From JAFMDF01 sp965222705 (lineage in GTDB: Bacteria; Bacteroidota; Bacteroidia; Chitinophagales; Saprospiraceae), in the NCBI GenBank assembly GCA_965222705.1, contig CBDCUO010000040.1:62001-126000 (forward strand): a DNA stretch of 64,000 nt, written 5' to 3'. The first letter of the stretch is position 1. Each line of letters begins with the position of its first letter. The notes beneath the pieces are model-generated. The model was not told where the DNA came from. It saw only the letters and a list, made by a program, of their open reading frames with translations, and searched no databases. This document shows, one piece after another, positions 34,727 through 42,719 of the stretch. A program made the translations under genes and the position numbers.

Positions 34727-36118
34727 TCATTTATCAGGAGGCTTTTTCTTAACTTTTTTGACCACTTTAAAGTGTGGTCGCTCCTTTTTGATATTGCCTT
34801 TTCCTTTTTTTGAAGGTTTTGGCAAAAAGGGTGCTTTGTCAAAAGTTAAAAAAAGTCCTTCGGCTGAGCGACGAGTTTTAGCAATAGATAATTTATCAGG
34901 TTTCGGTGGTGGATTAGCCTTATTCCGTTCCCATTTTCTGGGGATAAATTCGACTTCATCTGATGCTACATAAAGTAACCAATTGGCTAATTGATTAATC
35001 AGCAGAAAATTATCTAAATGCTGAACATCCTCGCAATCATAACTATCTAAGAACATTTTTTGCTTATTGAACCGAAAAGACGGTTCAATATCATAGCGAT
35101 GCCGATAATCCCAGTAAGATTGCCCTAAAGAGATTTCGGTTTTTCTTTTTCCGAAAATACCGAAGAACATTTCTCTTTTAAAAACGAGTGCTCCTGTATC
35201 GGCATCTACTACTTTGACACCTACTAAATCAAATGGTTTATGCTTCATACAATGACCATTTTTGGAACGAATTTTTAAATCGTTCCATCGATAAAGCTGG
35301 ATAATTATCGGTCTGCCTTTTTTAGTAGTTGTTTCAAAGTGTTGTTCTTCTGAGCAAGGTAAATCGTAAATAGTGACTTGCTCTTTTTCATAAACTTCAC
35401 CTGTTTTGGGAGCTTTACCTTTATGTATTCGGGTCTGATTTCTCAAATAAAAACAGTCTTCATATACTCTTGGTGTTCCTCTTGGATTATCCCCGGCAGC
35501 AGATGTAAAAACTTTTGAACCACAGCGAAAACGACTGATACAGACTAAGTTATCTTCTTCATAAAGCGGACTTAAATAGCCTGCATGAGTATAACTACTG
35601 TCTGTGGTGTTGATGATTAAATCATATTGCAAGCTCAGCAGCAAAGTAGGCAAAAGTGCCTTAATCTGTTCCACCGCATAACTACTTTCGGTATGTTCTA
35701 AAGGTACTCTACCTCTTTGTAAGGGTAAAGACCACTTAGATTCAGCCGATAAATTGATGCTTGATAATGGGTAACCTATTCCTAAAGGTTTATTCCCCTT
35801 GATTACATTATTGGATTTTTTGACATGCTGTCGATTTTCCAATGTGGGGGAATGTTCCTTTATCAAAGAGGTAACATCTGTGTGTAACAATACTCGTTTT
35901 TGCGGCTTTGCATATTTCAAACATTGTCCAAGTATTTGCGCTTTTCGGTAGTCATAACCTTTCTCTGTATATGCCAAATGATGTATTGGTTTAAATATAC
36001 TAGAGAATTGATAATGAAATACTGGACTGTCACTTATTTGGACTAAACTATCAGCTTTCTGATAACTGGACAGAGCCATGATTAGGTTTGTTAGAGATTT
36101 GGAACGATTTATGTCCAT
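34727..36118 (-). CDS. IS4-family DDE transposase
   Basis: 463 aa. Catalytic acidic residues: Asp about 81 (LLHTDVTSLIKEH), Asp about 173 (NTTDSSYTHAGY) and Glu 345. The IS4 signature Y-(2)-R-(3)-E-(6)-K is exact: Y338, R341, E345, K352 in the stretch from YRHRYDIEP to NKQK. A basic tail (KPSKKGKGNIKKERPHFK) fits DNA binding. Fills most of the element between the terminal repeats and has no frameshift, so it is probably active. Confidence 0.93.
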   Translation of the reverse strand: MDINRSKSLTNLIMALSSYQKADSLVQISDSPVFHYQFSSIFKPIHHLAYTEKGYDYRKAQILGQCLKYAKPQKRVLLHTDVTSLIKEHSPTLENRQHVKKSNNVIKGNKPLGIGYPLSSINLSAESKWSLPLQRGRVPLEHTESSYAVEQIKALLPTLLLSLQYDLIINTTDSSYTHAGYLSPLYEEDNLVCISRFRCGSKVFTSAAGDNPRGTPRVYEDCFYLRNQTRIHKGKAPKTGEVYEKEQVTIYDLPCSEEQHFETTTKKGRPIIIQLYRWNDLKIRSKNGHCMKHKPFDLVGVKVVDADTGALVFKREMFFGIFGKRKTEISLGQSYWDYRHRYDIEPSFRFNKQKMFLDSYDCEDVQHLDNFLLINQLANWLLYVASDEVEFIPRKWERNKANPPPKPDKLSIAKTRRSAEGLFLTFDKAPFLPKPSKKGKGNIKKERPHFKVVKKVKKKPPDK

Positions 36119-36220
36119 CTCTAATATGTCATGGCAGAATTGCTCGCTTAGATTTTTTTTTGCTTTTTCACACTTTTTCTAATGCAAGCACTCTGCCTTT
36201 TTTTTGCCCACCTCATTTTC

Positions 36221-36234
36221 TGTCAAAACTCTAA
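36221..36234 (-). repeat. Right terminal inverted repeat of the IS
   Basis: TGTCAAAACTCTAA on the plus strand; the inward reading equals the left repeat. Confidence 0.9.
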
Positions 36235-36438
36235 AGTAAATAAAATTTAAATAAATAAATAAAACATTAAAACACTAAGATTCCGATTCAAAAAAGGTGA
36301 AAATAACATGCAAATGAGCATGCTAGTAGGGATTCCAACTAAAGGGATTGACACCAGCCAGCTCTTAGTAAATTATTCGCTCTTCTCCAAAAGAAGAATG
36401 AATAGGGGACAATTAATCCTTGGGGTGCATACCAGAGG

Positions 36439-36579
36439 TCAAATCGTACTTTCCAATACATCCAAATCGGGAATAGTGCCTATAATTGCACCCAATCCGG
36501 CTGCTTTAGCACCTGTTTTTTTCCCTAACACAGCTTCGCCAACTGTAGCACCTAAGACCGCCTGAGTGATAGAATCCAT
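36439..36579 (-). pseudogene. 5' remnant of a YdjM-like membrane metal-dependent hydrolase gene
   Basis: The minus strand from 36579 encodes 46 residues, MDSITQAVLGATVGEAVLG followed by KKTGAKAAGLGAIIGTIPDLDVL, which I recognise as the start of the YdjM/LexA-regulated membrane hydrolase family (usually about 330 aa with several membrane helices). It then runs into a stop at 36439-36441. Some coding-like sequence continues in another frame, but no YdjM His motifs are clear before the IS begins 205 bp further on. No 3' part is seen beyond the IS. The plus-strand frame at 36308-36565 is only its shadow. Confidence 0.6.
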
Positions 36580-36604
36580 TGTTCAAAAATTATGGTTTTA
36601 ACAT

Positions 36605-39127
36605 TCAAATTGGAATTGTCTTCAATCTTAATGCATTAGCGATTACGGAAACAGAACTAAAACTCATCGCCGCTGCTGCAATCATGGGCGACAATAAAAT
36701 ACCAAAAAAGGGAAATAAGATACCCGCTGCAATGGGCACCCCCAAGACATTATAAATGAAGGCGAAGAACAGATTTTGCCGAATATTTTTCACTACGGCA
36801 TGACTGAGATTTTTAGCTTTGACAATTCCTTGTAAGTCCCCTTTAAGCAAGGTGATTTTAGCGCTTTCAATAGCGACGTCCGTGCCGGTTCCCATAGCAA
36901 TTCCTACATCTGCTTGGGCGAGTGCGGGAGCATCGTTGATGCCATCGCCAGCCATTGCCACTATGTTCCCATTAGCTTGTAAACGCTTGATTTCCTTTAA
37001 TTTATCTTCTGGCAAACATTCTGCTTTAAAACTGGTCAGGTTTAGCTCTTCGGCTACTGCCTGGGCAGTATTGTGGTTATCTCCCGTCAGCATGATTACC
37101 TCGACACCCTCTTTCACTAGCGATTGGATTGCTTTTTTACTGGTCTTTTTTACTGCATCCATAATGGCAACATAACCCTGCGCTATTCCGTCCACTGCGA
37201 TATAAGAAACGGTCTTTCCCCGTACCTGTTCTGCTTCTACATGCTGACTTAATTTTCCAGTAATATTTGCCTTTATTTGCTGCATTAATTTTTGATTCCC
37301 CAGTGCTATTAGTTTATTGTTTATCCTTCCAAGTACCCCTTTTCCAGTTATGGCTTCAAAGTCTTTTACCGTTTCCAAATGAACCTTTTGCATTTTGCCA
37401 TATTGGACGATTGCTTCTGCCAAAGGATGTTCGCTATATTGATTTAAAGAGGCAATTTTTGATAATAAATTAGCTTCATCATACCCTTCACTTGCCCAAA
37501 CCTTCTCCACGGACGGTTTTCCCTCTGTGATCGTTCCAGTCTTATCCGTAATCAAGATGTTTACCTTATTCATTTTCTCCAGTGCTTCAGCATTTTTAAT
37601 TAATACGCCGGATTGTGCGCCTTTGCCTACCCCCACCATTACAGACATTGGGGTAGCTAGCCCCAAAGCGCAAGGGCAGGCAATAATCAAAACGGCGATC
37701 GCATTGACAAAGGCATAAACAAGCGCAGGGGCGGGGCCAAAATTTGCCCAAATAATAAAAGTAATAATTGCAATAAAAATGACAATAGGGACAAAATATT
37801 TGGAAATGCGATCTGCCAATTTTTGTATCGGTGCTTTTGACCTACTGGCACTATTAACCATTTCGATAATTTGTGAAAGCAAGGTTTCTGCGCCTATTTT
37901 TTCCGCTTGCATCACGAATGATTTAGTACCATTGATCGTACCAGCACTCACTTTATCATTTGGGATTTTATCAACAGGTATAGGTTCTCCCGAAATCATA
38001 GATTCATCAACGCTGCTATACCCTTCTATTATTTTACCATCCACAGGAATTTTTTCACCAGGTTTCACCCGTAACAAATCCCCTTTTTTAATATCATTGA
38101 TAGCAATAATTTTTTCCATGCCATTTATCAAAATAGTCGCTTCGGTGGGAGCTAATTTCAATAACTCTTTTATTGCGCTATTGGTCTGACTATGTGCCCT
38201 TGCTTCAAGTAATTGCCCTAATAAAACCAGGGTCAGAATAACCGTAACTGCCTCAAAATAAACGAATACGGTCCCATTGGGCGTCTTAAATTGCTCGGGG
38301 AAAATACTTGGAAATAATAGCGCAAAAATACTAAAAACGAAAGCGGTCCCTGCTCCAATACCAATTAGTGTAAACATATTCAAATTCCAAGTTCTAATAG
38401 AGTTCCAAGCTCTTTGAAAAAACATCCAAGTCGCATAAAAAACGACTGGAAGGGACAGGGCAAATTGGATCCAATTCCATATATTTTGAGAAAATAATTT
38501 TAGTAATGGATTGCCAGGAATCATTTCTGACATGGCGATAATGAAGACAGGAATAGTAAAAGCTGCTGCGACCTTCATCTTTTTGAGCAATTTTTTATAG
38601 ATTGCATCTTCTTCGTTGACTGGTTCTCGAGCTACTAGGTTCATTCCACAAATTGGACAAGCACCAGGGGCGTCCTTTACTACTTTCGGGTGCATGGGGC
38701 AGGTATAAGTTGCCGTTTTTGATAGAAAATTAATTTCTTCTACCAAATGCATTCCACAGATTGGGCAATCGCCAGCCTCACCGTACATTTTTTCTCCTTC
38801 GCAGTGCATCGGGCAGTAGTACTTCCCCGAGCCGACCCCATCTGCTAGTGGAGCATTTTTCTTAGCGAAATAAGATTCATCCGAATTAGTACAACAAGTA
38901 GCTGTCGTTACCTTCTCACCAGGGCGGTCTATGGTATAATGACCAACGGCGGACAGCGCTTCTTCTATTTTTTCAATCGCAAGGGGATCCTCCATTAGAA
39001 TAGTTGCTTCAGGAGGCTTTAAAGTAACTACTGCCGAAGTAATACCCTCAACTGAATTTAGCGTTTTTTCTACTTTTGCACGACAACCGCTGCAAGTCAT
39101 TCCACTTATAGAATAGGTATGTTTCAT
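36605..39127 (-). CDS. copA: Copper-translocating P1B-type ATPase with HMA and two CPMH/CPICGM metal-binding domains
   Basis: 840 aa. HMA domain with GMTCSGC (9-15); two heavy-metal-binding domains, YYCPMH...CPICGM (about 103-126) and YTCPMH...CPICGM (about 141-164); membrane helices; TGE-like SGEP; the intramembrane CPC in IIACPCALG (484-486); phosphorylation DKTGT (Asp 528); SEHPLAEAI; and the hinge GDGINDAPALAQADVGIAMG. Pumps Cu(I) or Ag(I) from the cytosol. Last gene of the CusABC operon, preceded by a 228-bp gap containing an inverted repeat. Confidence 0.95.
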   Translation of the reverse strand: MKHTYSISGMTCSGCRAKVEKTLNSVEGITSAVVTLKPPEATILMEDPLAIEKIEEALSAVGHYTIDRPGEKVTTATCCTNSDESYFAKKNAPLADGVGSGKYYCPMHCEGEKMYGEAGDCPICGMHLVEEINFLSKTATYTCPMHPKVVKDAPGACPICGMNLVAREPVNEEDAIYKKLLKKMKVAAAFTIPVFIIAMSEMIPGNPLLKLFSQNIWNWIQFALSLPVVFYATWMFFQRAWNSIRTWNLNMFTLIGIGAGTAFVFSIFALLFPSIFPEQFKTPNGTVFVYFEAVTVILTLVLLGQLLEARAHSQTNSAIKELLKLAPTEATILINGMEKIIAINDIKKGDLLRVKPGEKIPVDGKIIEGYSSVDESMISGEPIPVDKIPNDKVSAGTINGTKSFVMQAEKIGAETLLSQIIEMVNSASRSKAPIQKLADRISKYFVPIVIFIAIITFIIWANFGPAPALVYAFVNAIAVLIIACPCALGLATPMSVMVGVGKGAQSGVLIKNAEALEKMNKVNILITDKTGTITEGKPSVEKVWASEGYDEANLLSKIASLNQYSEHPLAEAIVQYGKMQKVHLETVKDFEAITGKGVLGRINNKLIALGNQKLMQQIKANITGKLSQHVEAEQVRGKTVSYIAVDGIAQGYVAIMDAVKKTSKKAIQSLVKEGVEVIMLTGDNHNTAQAVAEELNLTSFKAECLPEDKLKEIKRLQANGNIVAMAGDGINDAPALAQADVGIAMGTGTDVAIESAKITLLKGDLQGIVKAKNLSHAVVKNIRQNLFFAFIYNVLGVPIAAGILFPFFGILLSPMIAAAAMSFSSVSVIANALRLKTIPI

Positions 39128-39226
39128 GATTTTTTTTTAATGAAGCACAAATATTGTTGAAATTTGCTCATCCCATACAGGCGAGGTAAAGCGAATTGCT
39201 AACTAGTGTTCGGACAAACATGAATT

Positions 39227-39335
39227 GAAGGGTGGTGCAAGGAGATTCTTCTGGGAAATTTTTCTCCTTTAATTGAAGAAAAAGAAGGAGATGCTCTGAA
39301 AGAATCCGCTTCTCCTACTCCATCAACCACCCCTC
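39227..39335. repeat. Imperfect inverted repeat with inner hairpin in the copper operon
   Basis: 18-nt arms (39227-39244 and 39318-39335) share GA(A/G)GGGTGGT and GGAG when one is reverse-complemented. Inside, CTCCTT (39264-39269) pairs with AAGGAG (39285-39290). It lies between the metal-binding lipoprotein gene and copA. It could be a small mobile repeat (MITE-like) or a structured transcript that adjusts copA expression. Function unproven. Confidence 0.4.
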
Positions 39336-39355
39336 ATTTCTTTTTTGAGTCAACA

Positions 39356-39589
39356 TTAGTGCTTATGCCCGTCCTTTTCATGCGTTGCTTTGGCGACATA
39401 ATCCATGCCACAAACGGGGCATTTGCCCATTGATTCAGCACCACTGCCCGTACAGTGCATAGGACAGACATAGGCAGAGGTGTATTCCTTGCCCATTGTA
39501 TCGGCGGCTTTATTGCCTCCACAGGAGGTAATTGCCAATCCACTAAATAATAATAAACTACTGATAATCAGTGATTTGAAAGCTTTCAT
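39356..39589 (-). CDS. Small metal-binding lipoprotein (CPMH/CPVCGM)
   Basis: 77 aa. Lipoprotein signal peptide with lipobox LAITSC (Cys about 23), then one heavy-metal-binding domain: YVCPMH (about 40-45), a short spacer and CPVCGMDYV, ending in a His-rich tail (ATHEKDGHKH). Probably binds Cu or Ag at the membrane and may pass it to the CusCBA pump. Sits between cusB and copA on the same strand. Confidence 0.82.
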   Translation of the reverse strand: MKAFKSLIISSLLLFSGLAITSCGGNKAADTMGKEYTSAYVCPMHCTGSGAESMGKCPVCGMDYVAKATHEKDGHKH

Positions 39590-39663
39590 GATAAAAATTA
39601 TATTAATAAAATAGAAATATTTTGTACAGTAGATTTAAGAATTATACACCAAGAGGCCGAAGC

Positions 39664-41460
39664 CTATTGCACCTTTACCTCTTTTTTGCTTATTGCAATG
39701 GTTCCGGTTACGCTTCCGCATTTCATCATCTTATCTCCAAAATAGGGATTGCGAATTCGTTCTTCGGTACTCAACCAATCTCCCCCTTTATTATTAAAAG
39801 CCATTGGGCAATGCTGAACGTAAATAGTCATTCCTTCCACTCCAAAAGCCTTTAAAACCGGAATCATTAAGTCAGAAATGCCTTCAAATTGCTTACGCTG
39901 TTTTTCTATATCCTCTAATTGAGTAATTTTTTCGCTATGTTTTTCTAAACCGTTTAGCTTGTCCATCCAGTATAAGTGCGCTTCGCCTTCAATCAAGGTA
40001 CTATTTACCCTTTTTAATTCCTTATGGAGAGTTGCTGCTGCTATTTTTGCCGCCGTATTATTTGTGTTAACAAAAGCATCTTTTAAAGCTATATATTTTT
40101 CAGTCAATGCGCCTAGTTGCTCCTTGAACGCAAGTGGAGTCTCTCCCTGAAAATTCGGACTACCAACTCGGGCTTCTTTTTTGATGCGCACCTCTTGGTT
40201 CATCATGCTGCGCTGGTTGTTTAGCTGAGCGGCGGCATCAATGGAAAAGGCACCATTGGTTACCACTATTTCTCCTCTACTTAATCCATTGGCTATCAGG
40301 TAGTTACTTTCGACAACATCTCCTAGTTCTATCTCCCTAAATTGAAAGGAAGGAATTTCTATATCGGGCATTTTTACATAGACCACCGAGCGTTTTCCCG
40401 TCCACATGACAGCTGTCTTTGGAATGGTCAGTTGGTTTTTCCTGCTACCTTTTGAGGGTGCTTTTAGAGTACCTTTTACAAACATCTCGGGTTTTAATTG
40501 CCTTCCTAAATTGCTGACCTCTCCTCTAATAGAAGCTGCCCTCGTCACCGGATTGATGAGCGGGTCAATATAGGTGATTTTAGTGGTAAAACTTTTATTG
40601 GGAATAGCTGGCGTAGTAAATGTAATGGTATTTCCTACTTGAATATTTGCCAAATCTTCCTCATAGACATCAAACAAAACCCAAAGGCGACTTAGGTTAA
40701 TAATATCAAACAAAATTTGCCCCTGCTTGACATAATCTCCGACTGCTATCCGCCGATTGGTAACAATACCGGAGTTTTCGGCATAAAGAGTAAAGGTTTC
40801 TTTTATTTGTTCACGCCCTTCAATTCGCTGAATGGTCGCATCGGAAATTTTCCAAAAACGCAGCTTATTTCTAGCCGCTTCTAGCAGTTCAGTAGATACA
40901 TCCTGAAATTTTTTAGCTTCCAACAATTCTCGTTGGGCAGTAATTAATTCGGGAGAATAAATCGTCGCCAATTTTTGTCCTTTCTGTACCCGCTCTCCTG
41001 TAAAGGACACGAATAATTGCTCAATCCGGCCTGGAATATGCGCCGTCTGACTGGCCGCCCTGCGCTCATCTTTTTGTATTTTTCCATTAAGGGTCAGCAT
41101 TTTTATGGGTTGGTCGCTTGTTGTGCCAATCGTTGTTGTTTGAATATTAGCTAATTTAACTGCTTCCTGGGTCATTTCTAGAATGGTTGGATCATCATTG
41201 CCTGAAGTGTTGTCTTCAACGGGAATTAAGTCCATCTCACAAATGGGACAAATGCCTGGCTCATTTTGACGGATTTGTGGGTGCATAGAGCAGGTATATT
41301 CCGTTTCTGCTGATTGGTGATTGGTGGCTGATGGCTGTTCGTGTCCATGTTCTTCCGGGACAGTTATTATAGCATGGCCCTTGTGAAAAAGCAAATAGCC
41401 CGCTCCTAACCCAATAATTGCAGCAGTCAGGGCAATTAGGATAATTTTTTTATTTTTCAT
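39664..41460 (-). CDS. cusB: CusB-type RND efflux periplasmic adaptor with metal-binding domain and C-terminal DUF3347
   Basis: 598 aa. N-terminal membrane anchor (about 5-25); heavy-metal-binding domain YTCSMH...GICPICEMDL (about 55-80; Glu replaces the usual Gly after the last Cys); adaptor core with barrel and hairpin (LFVSFTGERVQKGQKLATIYSPEL); and a C-terminal domain of the DUF3347 type (about 435-590) with YVQHCPMAFNNKGGDWLS and a Cys-His-Met metal site. Joins the inner-membrane pump to the outer-membrane channel and delivers metal. Starts 11 nt after the TolC-type gene, in one operon. Confidence 0.9.
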   Translation of the reverse strand: MKNKKIILIALTAAIIGLGAGYLLFHKGHAIITVPEEHGHEQPSATNHQSAETEYTCSMHPQIRQNEPGICPICEMDLIPVEDNTSGNDDPTILEMTQEAVKLANIQTTTIGTTSDQPIKMLTLNGKIQKDERRAASQTAHIPGRIEQLFVSFTGERVQKGQKLATIYSPELITAQRELLEAKKFQDVSTELLEAARNKLRFWKISDATIQRIEGREQIKETFTLYAENSGIVTNRRIAVGDYVKQGQILFDIINLSRLWVLFDVYEEDLANIQVGNTITFTTPAIPNKSFTTKITYIDPLINPVTRAASIRGEVSNLGRQLKPEMFVKGTLKAPSKGSRKNQLTIPKTAVMWTGKRSVVYVKMPDIEIPSFQFREIELGDVVESNYLIANGLSRGEIVVTNGAFSIDAAAQLNNQRSMMNQEVRIKKEARVGSPNFQGETPLAFKEQLGALTEKYIALKDAFVNTNNTAAKIAAATLHKELKRVNSTLIEGEAHLYWMDKLNGLEKHSEKITQLEDIEKQRKQFEGISDLMIPVLKAFGVEGMTIYVQHCPMAFNNKGGDWLSTEERIRNPYFGDKMMKCGSVTGTIAISKKEVKVQ

Positions 41461-41471
41461 AAGTCTGGTAA

Positions 41472-42719
41472 TTAATTTAAATAACGCTCAATCTCTGCTT
41501 TTGCCAAATGACTTCTGACAATCGCTTTTAATATCCATAAATCGTATTTTACTAAGTCCGTTTGTATTTGCAATAATTCGTCAAAGCCCTTGCCCTCTGT
41601 ACTATATTGTGTTTGTAAAACACGGGCAATTCCTTTTGTCATTCGAATTTGTTCTCGGTATAAATCCAGTTGTAATAATACCTCCTGATAGTCTGTAAGC
41701 GCCTGGTCAATTTTTGCTAAAAAACGATTTTTCAAGTCTTCTTTTTGGGTTTCCAAAGCGGCAATTTTTAGTTCTTTCTCTCGCTGTCTGGCATTGTACT
41801 TATTTTTATATAAAGGGATTTTGACGCTCGCTTTAGGCATAATTACATCTCGGCCATTATTTTTAAATTCTGTATTGGGAATTTTATTAACCCAAATATA
41901 ATCCAGCCCTACCCCAAAGGTTGGCATACTGCTCAAATCATTGACTATCAGTGATTTGCTAGCTGCCTCTTGCTGTAAGGCAAACATTTGAATCATAGGA
42001 TGACGATCCCAAATATTTACCTGCAAACTGTCCACCGAATAGGAAATATCCGCTAGTTCCAAGCTATCTGCAATGGTAACGGTCGTATTCAAAGGGCGAT
42101 TTAGTAATTGATTTAAAGCAGCTAAAGGTTTCTTTTTTTTATTCTCTAAAATAGCCAGTTCTTGTTGCAATTCCCGAATTTTCAATTGAACCCGCAAAAC
42201 GTCTGCAGCACTCCCCTTGCCACTTTCTACTTTTGTCAAAGTCAACCGCTCCATAGCCTCAAAAATGCGAATATTGCGTTGCACAATTGCTTGACTTTTT
42301 TCGATTTCATAGGCCTGAAAATAGGCTTGTTTGATTTGAAAGTTCAGATTGAGTTGCGTGGCAGCAATGCGTTCATATTGAGCTTTCGCCTTAGCTAAAA
42401 TGGCAGCTTCTTTGGCTTTTAAAATGCCCTTTTGTGGAAACATCTGCGTAGCCCCTACCCGCAATATTTGTGATCCCAAACGGGTTTCAACGGGTAAAGC
42501 AAACCAACCAATCCCTACTTCGGGATCAGGCAAATCCGTAACTTGCCCTGCTTTTTCTAATTCGGAGAAATAGTTTTGTTCGAGAGTTTTTAGTTCGAGA
42601 TTATTGTCCTCTGCGATTTTCAATAATGCTTCCATGGATTGCCCTTTGCTTGTGAAAGCGAAGCAACACAAACAAAAAATTCTATATAAATTCCAGATTT
42701 TTTTTATACTTCGATTCAT
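41472..42719 (-). CDS. TolC-family outer membrane efflux channel (CusC role)
   Basis: 415 aa. Signal peptide (FCLCCFAFTSKGQS), then two TolC repeats of long coiled helices, LPDPEVGIGWF near the start of the barrel domain, LRVQLKIRELQQEL, and a second half ending ILKAIVRSHLAKAEIERYLN. Forms a trimeric outer-membrane exit duct for the RND pump. Overlaps the CusA gene by 4 bp and is followed by cusB, the usual order of a Cu/Ag efflux set. Confidence 0.88.
   Translation of the reverse strand: MNRSIKKIWNLYRIFCLCCFAFTSKGQSMEALLKIAEDNNLELKTLEQNYFSELEKAGQVTDLPDPEVGIGWFALPVETRLGSQILRVGATQMFPQKGILKAKEAAILAKAKAQYERIAATQLNLNFQIKQAYFQAYEIEKSQAIVQRNIRIFEAMERLTLTKVESGKGSAADVLRVQLKIRELQQELAILENKKKKPLAALNQLLNRPLNTTVTIADSLELADISYSVDSLQVNIWDRHPMIQMFALQQEAASKSLIVNDLSSMPTFGVGLDYIWVNKIPNTEFKNNGRDVIMPKASVKIPLYKNKYNARQREKELKIAALETQKEDLKNRFLAKIDQALTDYQEVLLQLDLYREQIRMTKGIARVLQTQYSTEGKGFDELLQIQTDLVKYDLWILKAIVRSHLAKAEIERYLN

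Larger units (their letters stand above)
34643..36234 (-). mobile_element. IS4-family insertion sequence, complete (1592 bp)
   Basis: Bounded by perfect 14-bp terminal inverted repeats (TTAGAGTTTTGACA) and by an 8-bp direct duplication AGTAAATA on both sides (34635-34642 and 36235-36242). It carries one intact DDE transposase gene on the minus strand. Intact ends and a perfect target duplication indicate recent insertion. No second copy occurs in the window. Confidence 0.92.

Noticed and set aside
36308..36565. 85-codon plus-strand frame right of the IS
   Set aside because: The minus strand here encodes the recognisable YdjM-like N-terminus; the plus frame is its shadow.
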